Position numbers and translations under genes: made by a program. Of a DNA stretch of 64,000 nucleotides, positions 7,688 to 16,822 are shown one piece after another. The stretch comes from Mariniphaga sp964559175. GTDB lineage: Bacteria; Bacteroidota; Bacteroidia; Bacteroidales; Prolixibacteraceae. The DNA is taken from contig CAZLGT010000018.1 in the NCBI GenBank assembly GCA_964559175.1, positions 1-64,000 on the forward strand. Direction: 5' to 3'. The notes beneath the pieces were generated by a model, which was not told the origin of the DNA, ran no database searches, and saw only the letters and a list, made by a program, of their open reading frames with translations. Each line of letters starts with the position of its first letter. Position 1 is the first letter of the stretch.

Positions 7688-8470
7688 ATGCTAATCAGTC
7701 CTGAAATGAAAAATACCCTATCAAACTTTTTTGACCCGATTCAGCAAACCAAATATATCGGGAGTGAAAATTACCGGAAGGTCGCATATTATCTGGAAGC
7801 CTTACAGGCGTTATCCAAACTTTACGACCTGAGTTTTTATATTGTTGACTATTATAAAAAATCATTTTATTATGTCTCGCCCAATCCACTCTTTTTAAGC
7901 GGCTATACACAGGAAGAAGTTTTGAACCTGGGATTTGATTTTTTCCCTTTGTGTGTGCCACCCGGCGATTTGGAGCTGCTGTATGTTTTAAACGAAGCTG
8001 GTTTCGATTTCTTTTATAAACTGCCGGTTAACAGACGCGATAAAGCGATGATCTCTTATGATTTCAGGTTAAAACATAAAGACAACGGCAGTTTGATAAT
8101 GATAAATCACAAACTTAGCCCGTTGGTTTTAACGGATGAAGGAAATATCTGGATGGCCATTTGCCTGGTTACCTTATCTGCCCGAAAAGAACCAGGCGAT
8201 GTTCATATTATTATGCAGGATGATAATAAAAGGTATAATCTCAATGCTGAAGAAAAGATATTTGAACCTGCTAAATATAAAAAACTCACTGGCAGAGAAA
8301 AGGAGATTTTAAAATATATTGCTATTGGAAACAACACGCATTCTATTGCCGGTAAGCTTGGAATAGCGGAATCAACCGTTAAAAATCACAAGACTAATAT
8401 ATTTCAAAAATTAAATGCAGGCTCATCAGCCGAAGCTGTGTTTTATGCCATTAATCACAGCCTCATTTGA
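7688..8470 (+). CDS. PAS-LuxR family transcriptional regulator
   Basis: A 260-aa protein. Residues about 20-165 form a PAS-like sensor region (FYIVDYYKKSFYYVSPNPLF, a typical PAS opening). The C-terminal 65 residues are a LuxR-type helix-turn-helix: LTGREKEILKYIAIG, then HSIAGKLGIAESTVKNHKTNIFQKL. It is divergent from the GNAT/E1 pair, with 98 bp between them carrying the shared element, so it probably controls that pair and the LanC-like unit. The PAS domain might bind the product of the GNAT-like enzyme (inference). An alternative start is Met7 at 7706. Confidence 0.85.
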   Translation: MLISPEMKNTLSNFFDPIQQTKYIGSENYRKVAYYLEALQALSKLYDLSFYIVDYYKKSFYYVSPNPLFLSGYTQEEVLNLGFDFFPLCVPPGDLELLYVLNEAGFDFFYKLPVNRRDKAMISYDFRLKHKDNGSLIMINHKLSPLVLTDEGNIWMAICLVTLSARKEPGDVHIIMQDDNKRYNLNAEEKIFEPAKYKKLTGREKEILKYIAIGNNTHSIAGKLGIAESTVKNHKTNIFQKLNAGSSAEAVFYAINHSLI

Positions 8471-8485
8471 TTCACAAATAACATC

Positions 8486-8519
8486 AAAAGCACTTAAGTT
8501 TAATCATTTAAGTGCTTTT
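8486..8519. terminator. Bidirectional intrinsic terminator between LuxR gene and glmS
   Basis: Perfect 12-bp arms AAAAGCACTTAA (8486-8497) and TTAAGTGCTTTT (8508-8519) with a 10-nt loop and T-rich tails on both strands. It lies between two convergent genes. Confidence 0.9.
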
Positions 8520-8523
8520 CTTT

Positions 8524-10362
8524 TTACTCCACAGTGACTGATTTGGCCAGGTTGCGGGGTTGATCGACGTTGCAGCCGCGCAAAACGGCTATGTGGTAGG
8601 CCAGCAGTTGAAGCGGGATAACGGCCAGCAGTGGCGCCAGCGCCGGGTGTGTTGCCGGAATTTCAATATAATCGTTGGCCATCTCTTTTAAAACCGTGTC
8701 CCCTTCGGTCACAATGGCAATCACATTTCCCTTTCGGGCTTTTACTTCCTGAATGTTGCTCACCATTTTTTCGTACCAGGCATCCTGCGGCGCCACCACC
8801 ACAACGGGCAGGTTATTGTCAATCAGAGCAATGGGGCCGTGTTTCATTTCGCCGGCAGCATATCCTTCGGCGTGTATGTACGAAATTTCCTTCAGCTTCA
8901 GCGCTCCTTCCAGCGCCACCGGAAACAGATAACCCCTGCCCAGGTAGAGAGCGTTTATTGCGTCTTTGTATTTTTCAGCCACACGTTTAATCTGAGCATT
9001 GTTTTGTAGAATGTTCCTTCCCTTTTTCGGAATTTCAGCCAGTTCTTTTACCAGAATTGTGTACTCTTCGGACGAAATGGCCCCTTTGGTTTTGGCCAGT
9101 TTCAGGGCAAAAAGGGTTAACACCGTAACCTGAGCCGTAAATGCTTTTGTGGAGGCCACACCTATCTCCACACCGGCATGGGTGTAAACGCCGGCTTCGG
9201 TTTCACGCGACAGGGTTGACCCCACTACGTTGCATATACCAAGTGCCAGCGCCCCTTTTTCCTTTGCCAGCCGGAGAGCAGCCAGCGTGTCGGCGGTTTC
9301 GCCGCTCTGGCTGATTAAAAGCACCACATCTTTTTTCCCCAGCACCGGTTTGCGGTAACGAAACTCGGAAGCATATTCCACTTCCACAGAAACCTGTGCA
9401 AATTCTTCCAGCAGGTATTCGGCAATTAGCGCGGCATGCCATGAGGTACCGCAGCCAATTATGACAATTCGTTCTGCCTCAGCTATCCGGGGAAAAACAT
9501 GCAGCAGGCCGCCCAGCACAATTTCCGGATGCTCCGGCTTCAAACGGCCTTTAAATGTTTCTTCAATGGTTTGGGGCTGCTCAAAAATTTCCTTGAGCAT
9601 AAAATGGTCGAAACCGCCCTTGTCCAGCTCCCCGATTTTCATGTCGAGGTTGGAAACCGTAAGCGAAACCGGGTTATTTTCAATGTTTTTCAGGGTGAAA
9701 TTGTTTTTTTGAAGGATGGCCATGTCGAGGTCGTTGAGGTAAACCACCTGCCGGGTAAACGCAGCAATGGGCGATGCATCGCTGGCAATAAAATATTCGT
9801 CGTTGCCCAGGCCAATCACCAGCGGACTTCCCCTGCGGGCAGCAATCAGTTTGTCATTTTCGCGACTGCACAAAACCGCAATTCCATAAGCGCCAACCAC
9901 TTTGGAAAGAGCAAGCTGCACAGCCATTTCAGCCGAAATTTCATCTCCCTGGTTATAGAAATACTCCATCAGGTTGGCCAGCACTTCGGTATCGGTTTCG
10001 CTTTGAAACACAAATCCGTGCGCCTGCAAGTCGGATTTCAACTGCGCATAGTTTTCAATGATTCCGTTGTGCACAACCGAGAAAATACCGCTCACCGACA
10101 CGTGCGGATGGGCATTTGCATCGCTGGGTTCGCCATGGGTGGCCCACCGGGTGTGGCCAATGCCAATGGTACCCGCCGTGTTCTTGTTTCTGACATAGCT
10201 TTCCAGATCGGAGACTTTTCCCATTTTTTTGAATAATTCCATACTGCCGTTCAGCAAAGCTATACCCGCCGAATCGTACCCCCGGTATTCCAGCTTTTTC
10301 AATCCGTTTACCAGTATGGGGTATGCTTCCTTGTTTCCGATGTAACCTACTATTCCGCACAT
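8524..10362 (-). CDS. glmS: Glutamine--fructose-6-phosphate aminotransferase (isomerizing)
   Basis: A 612-aa enzyme making glucosamine-6-phosphate from fructose-6-phosphate and glutamine, the entry to amino-sugar and cell-wall synthesis. It begins MCGIVGYIG, so Cys2 is the N-terminal nucleophile of the glutaminase domain (1-220). Two SIS sugar-isomerase domains follow, with the motifs CGTSWHAALIAEYL, LLISQSGETADTLAAL and HAEGYAAGEMKHGPIALI, and the family's usual end DQPRNLAKSVTVE. Length is standard. Separated from the DUF4954 gene upstream by a repeat-rich spacer, so probably monocistronic. No glmS ribozyme is seen upstream. Confidence 0.98.
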   Translation of the reverse strand: MCGIVGYIGNKEAYPILVNGLKKLEYRGYDSAGIALLNGSMELFKKMGKVSDLESYVRNKNTAGTIGIGHTRWATHGEPSDANAHPHVSVSGIFSVVHNGIIENYAQLKSDLQAHGFVFQSETDTEVLANLMEYFYNQGDEISAEMAVQLALSKVVGAYGIAVLCSRENDKLIAARRGSPLVIGLGNDEYFIASDASPIAAFTRQVVYLNDLDMAILQKNNFTLKNIENNPVSLTVSNLDMKIGELDKGGFDHFMLKEIFEQPQTIEETFKGRLKPEHPEIVLGGLLHVFPRIAEAERIVIIGCGTSWHAALIAEYLLEEFAQVSVEVEYASEFRYRKPVLGKKDVVLLISQSGETADTLAALRLAKEKGALALGICNVVGSTLSRETEAGVYTHAGVEIGVASTKAFTAQVTVLTLFALKLAKTKGAISSEEYTILVKELAEIPKKGRNILQNNAQIKRVAEKYKDAINALYLGRGYLFPVALEGALKLKEISYIHAEGYAAGEMKHGPIALIDNNLPVVVVAPQDAWYEKMVSNIQEVKARKGNVIAIVTEGDTVLKEMANDYIEIPATHPALAPLLAVIPLQLLAYHIAVLRGCNVDQPRNLAKSVTVE

Positions 10363-10383
10363 GTGGTATATTGTTTAAAGTTC

Positions 10384-10519
10384 ACCCTGTGAAATAATGC
10401 GAAGCATTAAATCGAAGATTTATTTCACAGGGTAAAGTTCAGAGTTTAAAGTTTAAAGTTCCCAGTTTAAAGTTTCGGGTTTCGGGTTCTGAGTTGTCCC
10501 TTGATAGTTATCGGGACAA
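10384..10519. repeat. Composite palindromic repeat in glmS upstream spacer
   Basis: Perfect 14-bp inverted arms ACCCTGTGAAATAA (10384-10397) and TTATTTCACAGGGT (10420-10433) enclose a smaller AATGC-GAA-GCATT hairpin. Then comes a degenerate tandem of AGTTTAAAGTT and TTTCGGG words, and a third inverted repeat TTGTCCC (10494-10500)/GGGACAA (10513-10519). It looks like a dispersed, MITE-like or recombination-built intergenic repeat. Words such as TTGTCCCGA recur inside the LanC-like coding region. Confidence 0.8.
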
Positions 10520-10549
10520 AGTTCAAAGAATGAATCCGAAAACGGTGTA

Positions 10550-12577
10550 TTAATTTGCTGTAACCGGTGAATTTTTTGTTTGCTCCATTCGCCCGATAAG
10601 CTCGTCGCCAAGCGCTTCCTTTTTTTGTATGTGCACCTGAATCGCCTTTACGGTTTCATTCTGCTCAAATTCGCCGCGCACCTGTGCAAAATCCTGTTCG
10701 CGGGCGCCGTTTTGTCCGTCAACGCCAAAGCCAATCATTTTGGTAAGCGAAAACTCTTTTTTGGCATCTTCATAGAGCATTTGATCTATTCCAAGCACAC
10801 TCTCTCTCCATTTCAGAACCACTTCTGTTACATCTTCGGAGGTAAAATTGCTGATGCTTTTTCCGCAAAAATCTTCAAGCACACCGGCCGCCCAGGTCCA
10901 TTCGTAGTTGTAGTAATTTTTGTGCAAGGCCTGTAAAGCCGAGTTTACCTCTTCAAGGGTAGTCGTTTCGCCTTGTTCAACCGAACGGAGAATTTTATCG
11001 AGCGCCTCCATGGGGCAAATCATTCCCGAAAGATCAACCCACTGGCCGCGTCCCGGACGTGTGTCAGGCTGCAGCGTTTTCCTTATGTCCTGGTTCGATT
11101 CAAAATTTTTCCCCTGCAAACGCGTAATGAGTGAATTCCCCAGAAACTTCCAGATGGCCATTTCGTAAAGCTGAATGCCCCGCTCGAGCGCCCGTTTTTC
11201 AATTTTCATTTTGTCGTAGCTGTACTGAGAGGCAAATTCTCCCGATGATTTGCGGATGGCCAGAAGTTTTTCCCGTCCGTTTATCATTTTTTGCACGGTA
11301 TAGGGGCTTAACAGGTTAAAGTTGATCATATCCAGCAGGTTCGAATCGCGGCGGTTATCGCGGCGGGGCCATTTTTGCGTATCGCGCACGGTACCAATGC
11401 TTTTCAGGTTAACGGCAGGAACCAGGATACTTTCGTCGTTGCTTTCAATGACATAAGAAAAAGGAAAGTCGGTGGTATCGCAATGTTTGTAATGCCGGCC
11501 CATTACCAGCGAAAAAGCTCCGATTCGCGAAGGCCATAACAGGTAGCTGTCGCTGGTGGTTTTGGCGCCCCGTTCCATAATGCCCTGATGAATTGGCCCC
11601 AGTTTGTAAAGGTGATTGCTTTGGTTCGATCCGCTGCCGGCATTCATAAACGAAAACATGCCGGCAATCAGCAGCGTCGATTTATGATGCGACACCGTGT
11701 ATGGTCCGGCAAAAATGGAACACGCTTCGCCGTGAAAACCCTGGCAGTTGGCAAAAAACAACGAATGAACTGCCGAATAGTGCTTGTCGAATATGCAGCC
11801 CTGCCCAACAAAGCTGCTGGAAATGAGGGTTGCATCGGTTATGCGGGCGCCCGAACACACAATGAAATCGTTCATTATTACCCCCTCTCCTATCATTACC
11901 GGTGCTTCATACGTACTGTTGATACTGCCGTTCTGCAACTTTTTGGCGCCATCGATGGTGGTGGCCGGGCCCGTTTTTACATTCAGTAAGGTGTTGCAGT
12001 TCAATATCCGCGAATGTGGCCCGATTTCGCCCGTGGTGCTTTTAATGCTTTCCACATACTGCTGCACCATCTCTTTGAGAGCAGAAACCAGCTTCGGACG
12101 GTGGCGGTACATGGCTAAAATATAAGCCAGATGCGACGACAGGTAGTCGTACATGGGAACCGATCTGCCGCCCTCTTCGCTGATGGCATCCACCTCCGTT
12201 CCGTTGCCAAACGAGGTTTCACCGTCCACCGAAAGGGTGGTTACATTATGAATGACCGAGCCCTCTCCGATGTTATAGTTGGCAATGTAGCTGCGTACGT
12301 TGTGGATGAGCACATCTTTGCCCACTTCGCAGTTGTGGAGCCAGGCATTGTAAATTCCGGCATGAAAATCGATACCCCCCACCAGGCTGACGGTTTTGTT
12401 AAAACTGTTCAACCGGATATGCCCGGTAAAACGTACATTTTCAATGTTGTCGGGCGAAAATCCCGGCGCTACCTTAACCAGGTTCCAGTCGGGGCAGGTA
12501 CATCCCTGATAAATCAACTGGCCTGTTTCGTCGTCGGTTAACGGTCTGTACATGCTGTGTTTGCTATTCTGTTTCAT
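10550..12577 (-). CDS. DUF4954 family protein (left-handed beta-helix)
   Basis: A 675-aa protein of the DUF4954 family, found in Bacteroidota and related phyla. The first 350 residues contain hexapeptide-like turns (GIYNAWLHNCEVGKDVLIHNVRS split into short strands; VIHNVTTL; ARITDATLISSSFVGQG), as in left-handed parallel beta-helix acyl/nucleotidyl transferases. The C-terminal part is alpha-helical. A sugar-nucleotide or acyl-transfer role is often suspected but has not been established. No signal peptide. It lies upstream of glmS in the same direction, though 187 bp of repeats separate them. Confidence 0.85.
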   Translation of the reverse strand: MKQNSKHSMYRPLTDDETGQLIYQGCTCPDWNLVKVAPGFSPDNIENVRFTGHIRLNSFNKTVSLVGGIDFHAGIYNAWLHNCEVGKDVLIHNVRSYIANYNIGEGSVIHNVTTLSVDGETSFGNGTEVDAISEEGGRSVPMYDYLSSHLAYILAMYRHRPKLVSALKEMVQQYVESIKSTTGEIGPHSRILNCNTLLNVKTGPATTIDGAKKLQNGSINSTYEAPVMIGEGVIMNDFIVCSGARITDATLISSSFVGQGCIFDKHYSAVHSLFFANCQGFHGEACSIFAGPYTVSHHKSTLLIAGMFSFMNAGSGSNQSNHLYKLGPIHQGIMERGAKTTSDSYLLWPSRIGAFSLVMGRHYKHCDTTDFPFSYVIESNDESILVPAVNLKSIGTVRDTQKWPRRDNRRDSNLLDMINFNLLSPYTVQKMINGREKLLAIRKSSGEFASQYSYDKMKIEKRALERGIQLYEMAIWKFLGNSLITRLQGKNFESNQDIRKTLQPDTRPGRGQWVDLSGMICPMEALDKILRSVEQGETTTLEEVNSALQALHKNYYNYEWTWAAGVLEDFCGKSISNFTSEDVTEVVLKWRESVLGIDQMLYEDAKKEFSLTKMIGFGVDGQNGAREQDFAQVRGEFEQNETVKAIQVHIQKKEALGDELIGRMEQTKNSPVTAN

Positions 12578-12820
12578 ATTTTATTCTGTTTCAGGAGGAC
12601 AAATATATTTGGATTCGATTAAAACCGCTTCATGAAAAACCTAACACCTATACTAATCTTTTACCAAAAAACATTACATAATTTATCCATATAACTGATT
12701 TAAAGTAAAATATAATAAACAAAAACAGAACAAAAAAATTTAAAAATTGAAAATAAACCTATATTCAGGCAATGAACTACAGCGGGTTGGGAATTTGAGT
12801 TGTTCAAGGGTTCAAAAGCA

Positions 12821-13816
12821 TCAGATATCGGACAGATAACAGGCAAGTCTTTGGCTTCCCGTTAGTTTCAGTTTTTTACGCAGTCGCACCCGTGCAATTT
12901 CCACACTTTGGGGCGAAATGTTTTTCAGTCCGGCAATTTCTTTGCTGGTAAGTCCGAGGCGCAGGCAGGCGCACAATTTGTTTTCCTTTGGAGTGAGCCG
13001 GGAGTGTTTTTGGTGCAAACGAACCATGAAACCCGGATGAAGTTTTTCCAGCTGCGATTCCACCATTTCCCAGTCGATGGTTTCGGCAGTGGAATGTTCC
13101 AGCGTTTGCAGCAGCTTTTGCAGCGGTTCACGGGTGAGCGGACTTTTCCCTTCCAGCATTTTTTCGAGCTGCCGGCCAACCTGGGTAAGCAATTCATTTT
13201 TTCGTGAAAGCTGAAGCAGGTAAGCCACCAGTTCGCGTTCCTTCATTTCCAGTTCGGTTTTCAGACGATGCCGGTTGCGGTTTTCCATCTCTTTGCCGGT
13301 TGAAAGGCTGGTAATGTGCCCCAAAGCCCTGCGCAGACGGGTAATATCGTGAATGGAAGCCCGGATACCCAGGTACCGGCCTTGCCTGTCGTACACACCA
13401 CGCACATTTACAGAGCACCAGCGCAACTGCCGGGTACGGGTGAGAATCCGGAATTCGTGCGAAGGATTTCCCGGCATCTGATTAAGCGCACCCGACAGGA
13501 AATGGTCGAACCCGGGCCTGTCGTCGCCAAAAACCAGCAGCTCCGAAACTGAGGGAGCGTCCAGTATTTGATTGGCCGTATAGCCGGTAATATCGGAACA
13601 TGAGGGCGAGCAGTAGTTAATTTTTCCGCCGGGGTCGAACCAAAGCTCCCAACTGAAAGTAAAATCGGCAATCAACTGGTAAAACTGCCGGGCCTCCTGT
13701 TCTTCTTTCAGCAAGGTGCGGGCTTCTTCCAGCTCAAATTTCACATTCGAAATCTCCGCCTCGAGCTGTTTCAATTTCTCTGAACCCTCTGCTTTGTATT
13801 TCTTCGGCTGCTTCAT
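12821..13816 (-). CDS. PAS/PAC sensor with LuxR-type HTH
   Basis: A 331-aa cytoplasmic protein. An N-terminal coiled coil (residues 1-45, EAEISNVKFELEEARTLL) precedes a PAS domain (about 46-160: DFTFSWELWFDPGGKINYCS, then DITGYTANQIL) with PAC segment VRGVYDRQGRYLGIRASIHDI. A second coiled region follows, then a C-terminal LuxR/GerE helix-turn-helix (LTPKENKLCACLRLGLTSKEIA). No membrane segment, so the signal is presumably intracellular. Monocistronic; targets unknown. Confidence 0.85.
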   Translation of the reverse strand: MKQPKKYKAEGSEKLKQLEAEISNVKFELEEARTLLKEEQEARQFYQLIADFTFSWELWFDPGGKINYCSPSCSDITGYTANQILDAPSVSELLVFGDDRPGFDHFLSGALNQMPGNPSHEFRILTRTRQLRWCSVNVRGVYDRQGRYLGIRASIHDITRLRRALGHITSLSTGKEMENRNRHRLKTELEMKERELVAYLLQLSRKNELLTQVGRQLEKMLEGKSPLTREPLQKLLQTLEHSTAETIDWEMVESQLEKLHPGFMVRLHQKHSRLTPKENKLCACLRLGLTSKEIAGLKNISPQSVEIARVRLRKKLKLTGSQRLACYLSDI

Positions 13817-14174
13817 CTCTTTTTTTCAGATTAGCAATGTCATTCTTTTTAAACAGAGATAATCTCGTTATTAATTATCTCTTTGAAAGCTTGTAATACT
13901 TTACATTTGCTATAAATAATTAATTATGTCTTGTCTCTCAAGCATTACCATTCATGTTATTTTTTAATGCCAAATTTAGCAAAAATCAGTAGAATAAATT
14001 TGTGGCGCATCAAACGGGTGTACTACAAATTCCACGATTGCAAAAACCTATCGAATACATGCATCAGTCAATTAAAAGGATTTTTAACCGGACACTACTT
14101 ATTTTCTTTATATTTACCATTGCTGATTATAAAGTAAAAAAAAAGCACTTTATACTGGGATAGAAAAAGATAGC
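13817..14174. other. 358-bp intergenic region with an inverted repeat
   Basis: Divergent spacer between the PAS-LuxR gene and the DUF2183 gene. It holds a perfect 9-bp inverted repeat, AGAGATAAT (13855-13863) and ATTATCTCT (13874-13882), 39 bp before the PAS-LuxR start, a candidate operator or 5' hairpin. The rest is AT-rich; a 68-codon open frame at 13931-14137 has no recognisable features and I do not call it. Confidence 0.5.
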
Positions 14175-15269
14175 ATGAAGTACTTTAAACCATTCATAAA
14201 AGGAATTAAAAAGCCGTTTAAAGTTTTAAAAGTGTTTTTAAAGCAGAAAGCCGGCTGGCTCGACACACCCAAAATACTCCCCTACAAAGGATACGGTAAC
14301 GAGACCGATGTTTTTATACAGGGGATGGTGATTGAAGACAAGGGGCTGTCGAAACCCAAAGACAAACACCGGTTCTGGACCAATATGCTGGCAACCATCA
14401 AACGGTTTTCGGGCGATGAAATTCCCGGGGTTGCTGTGAAAGCCTCTTTTCTGGGAGAAACGCAAACCGCAGAAACCGATGAATGGGGCTTTTTTTCGTT
14501 TCATTTTCGCTTTGGAAACAAACAGGAAGATTTGTTGTCAAAAGAGTGGCATTCCATTCATTTTGAATTACTGGATGAAATTGTAGAAAACCAGCCGCCT
14601 ATACATTCCACCGGAGAAGTGAGAATTGTTTCGCATCGGCAAAAACGCATCGTAGTTTCCGATATCGACGACACGGTAATGATTTCACACGCTACCCAAA
14701 TCCTGAAAAAACTCCGGCTGATGTTGCTGAAGAATGCTCTTACCCGGTCTCCTTTTGAAGGTGTGTCAAAATTTTATGTTGCCCTTGGCGGAGGTAAGCA
14801 CCAGACAGAAAGCAATCCGTTCTTTTATGTATCGAGCAGCGAATGGAATTTATACGATTTGCTGGAAGATTTTTTCCATTTTAACCACCTACCAAAAGGC
14901 GTGTTCATGCTCAGAAGACTGGAAACCAGCATTTATAAATTCTGGAAATCGGGAGGCGGAAGCCACGAACATAAATCTGAGAAAATTAAATCCCTGCTTG
15001 AGTTTTATCCGGAGCAGAAATTCATTCTTATTGGCGATAGTGGCCAGCACGACCCGGAAATCTATTCCCGGCTGGCGTTTGAATTTCCGGGGAGAATCGA
15101 AACCATATTTATCCGGAAAATCAGAAAACGAACTTTTCTGGATAGCAATGAAAATGTTGGAGAAAAACTGAAAGAAATAGATACAAATTATTACGAAGTT
15201 CAAAACACCCATGAGGCCGCCCTCGCTGCTGCAAGGCATGGGTTGATTGACGACAGTTATTTTAAATAA
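14175..15269 (+). CDS. DUF2183 / App1-like phosphatase domain protein
   Basis: A 364-aa protein. The C-terminal two thirds match the DUF2183 domain of App1-type phosphatidate phosphatases: catalytic DxDxT motif VVSDIDDTVMIS (about residues 157-168), FYVALGGGKHQTESNPFFYVSSS and the late motif FILIGDSGQHDPEIY of HAD enzymes. Family knowledge suggests phospholipid or phosphomonoester dephosphorylation. The N-terminal region (FIKGIKKPFKVLKVFLKQK) is basic and amphipathic, consistent with membrane association. No signal peptide. Monocistronic. Confidence 0.85.
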   Translation: MKYFKPFIKGIKKPFKVLKVFLKQKAGWLDTPKILPYKGYGNETDVFIQGMVIEDKGLSKPKDKHRFWTNMLATIKRFSGDEIPGVAVKASFLGETQTAETDEWGFFSFHFRFGNKQEDLLSKEWHSIHFELLDEIVENQPPIHSTGEVRIVSHRQKRIVVSDIDDTVMISHATQILKKLRLMLLKNALTRSPFEGVSKFYVALGGGKHQTESNPFFYVSSSEWNLYDLLEDFFHFNHLPKGVFMLRRLETSIYKFWKSGGGSHEHKSEKIKSLLEFYPEQKFILIGDSGQHDPEIYSRLAFEFPGRIETIFIRKIRKRTFLDSNENVGEKLKEIDTNYYEVQNTHEAALAAARHGLIDDSYFK

Positions 15270-15332
15270 TTACTCCCGGTGCTACTCTGTCAAAAATGTG
15301 CCTTTGTATCTCTGTTCAGCCTCAGTGCGCAC

Positions 15333-16109
15333 CTAATCCTTAATGCACCTTACGGATGAGCCATGGTTCCTGGTTGCAGGGTTAGTAGCACGGGCACTAT
15401 GATGAACTATGGACAAACGACGGGAATCAGATCCACTATGAGTATTAGATCCACAGATCGAGCTGCTCCAATAGTAGCCAACTGTACCAACAACTATGAG
15501 TTCGCCATCTACAGGAACACGGGTACCACCCATAGGTAACTTAAGAGGAGAAGCAAATGCCCCTTTTGCATTTTTGCTGTTCCAGGTGGCTATCTCCTGC
15601 TTCCATTCTTCATCGGTGGGAATTCTGAATCCCTCGGGACACGGGTTGTTGGTTCCGTTAACACCCTGCCACAAATCATCGTTTTGAGGGCTGCGCCAAT
15701 CAAAAACCCCAAAGGGATTACCAAAAAGAATAAAGTCGCCATGTTCCGGTTTATCTGTGTTGCTTTGTGTTGTGGTAGTTGGTGAGTTTCTTTTTTGGTG
15801 CCCATCGGCGGCACGGCCCCACTGGTAGAGATCACCATACGCTTCGGCATCGGTGCTACTGGTTGCCACACGGCTGGCCCCAAGGTTTCGGTCCATCCAG
15901 GTCCTGCCAGTGACGGGGTTGGTTACAACGCCAACTTTTTTAATGTCCTTTTGACTGACTTGTTTCCTGACATCGGTGCCTTCAAGGGTGGTTTCATCAT
16001 TGCTTTCATTTTTGTTGCCACCACTTGAACAACTGATTGAAAATACCAACAGCATTGCCAGCACTAAAAACAGGTAATTAAAAGAATTGGATTTTTTTTT
16101 CATTTTCAT
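15333..16109 (-). CDS. FISUMP-domain lipoprotein
   Basis: A 258-aa exported lipoprotein: signal sequence ending in lipobox FSISC (Cys about 27), followed by an Asn/Ser/Glu-rich linker. Residues 60-258 form a Fibrobacter-succinogenes-major-paralogous (FISUMP) domain: GRTWMDRNLGASRVATSSTD, YGDLYQWGR, NPCPEGFRIPTDEEW, YYWSSS and the terminal GSSVRCIKD. The function of FISUMP domains is unknown; they are surface-exposed in Bacteroidota. Last gene of a minus-strand run of secreted proteins; a second FISUMP protein lies at 21283-22374. Confidence 0.85.
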   Translation of the reverse strand: MKMKKKSNSFNYLFLVLAMLLVFSISCSSGGNKNESNDETTLEGTDVRKQVSQKDIKKVGVVTNPVTGRTWMDRNLGASRVATSSTDAEAYGDLYQWGRAADGHQKRNSPTTTTQSNTDKPEHGDFILFGNPFGVFDWRSPQNDDLWQGVNGTNNPCPEGFRIPTDEEWKQEIATWNSKNAKGAFASPLKLPMGGTRVPVDGELIVVGTVGYYWSSSICGSNTHSGSDSRRLSIVHHSARATNPATRNHGSSVRCIKD

Positions 16110-16145
16110 GGGTTTAAAATGTGAATAGCACTGTATTTTCCTTTG

Positions 16146-16691
16146 CTACCTGTTTTCACCTACGCTTTGAAAGGTATGATAAAAACTGTCCGGGTCTTTG
16201 CTTGATACATAGCTGTATTGTTCGCGGACACGGGTAAGCGTTTTTTGAGTTTTTTGCGGAGTTAATTGCTTTTGCAATTGATCGCTCATATTAACCGGCC
16301 CCTTGTTGAGGTGGTTAACCAGATTCTTCTCCAGACTTTGAAGCTCTGCAATTACTTTGGAGATATGGTCGGGCTTCAATACGGGTAGCATGGGTTTTAA
16401 CAGTTCAAGTTCATTTTTTGGAACCGGTTTTTGAGTAGTTATTACCTTTTCGCCATTCACGGTAATGGTCTTTTGTCCATACTTTTTTAAAAGATCATTT
16501 CTTACAATTTCTGCCTTTTTCAGGGTTGTAACCACTTTTTCACCCTTTTCGAGCATTTTTGTAATCTGATTTTCATTTTCGAGGTTGTAAGGTGGAATAT
16601 CGCCCGGGTCAGGAAGCTGTGCAAAAACCGTTGTTGCGCAAATGCAAAGCAAAAGAAGTGTGCCTTTTAGTGATAAATTCATGTTTTTCAT
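16146..16691 (-). CDS. Secreted hypothetical protein
   Basis: A 181-aa protein with a clear signal peptide (GTLLLLCICATTVFAQ, cleavage after about residue 25). The mature part is Lys/Leu/Gln-rich and helical, beginning LPDPGDIPPYN. No family recognised. The start is supported by a TTGGAGGAA Shine-Dalgarno-like sequence just upstream, unusual in this phylum and shared with the gene at 17752-18627. Both this gene and the next begin with MKNMN. Part of the secreted-protein run. Confidence 0.7.
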   Translation of the reverse strand: MKNMNLSLKGTLLLLCICATTVFAQLPDPGDIPPYNLENENQITKMLEKGEKVVTTLKKAEIVRNDLLKKYGQKTITVNGEKVITTQKPVPKNELELLKPMLPVLKPDHISKVIAELQSLEKNLVNHLNKGPVNMSDQLQKQLTPQKTQKTLTRVREQYSYVSSKDPDSFYHTFQSVGENR

Positions 16692-16822
16692 TTTTCATTC
16701 CTCCAATAATTAATTTTGATTATAACATTTTTATGGTTTTTAACGAATTAAAACGAGTACTCGTCCCCTCAACCCAGGGAACCTGCTGTTCGATTTTGTT
16801 TACCCGAACTTTGGCTTAACAA

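Noticed and set aside
9499..10236. 245-codon open frame on the plus strand inside glmS
   Set aside because: Antisense shadow of a highly conserved gene; no family features in the translation.
10363..10549. glmS ribozyme
   Set aside because: The upstream spacer consists of palindromic and tandem repeats without the ribozyme core.
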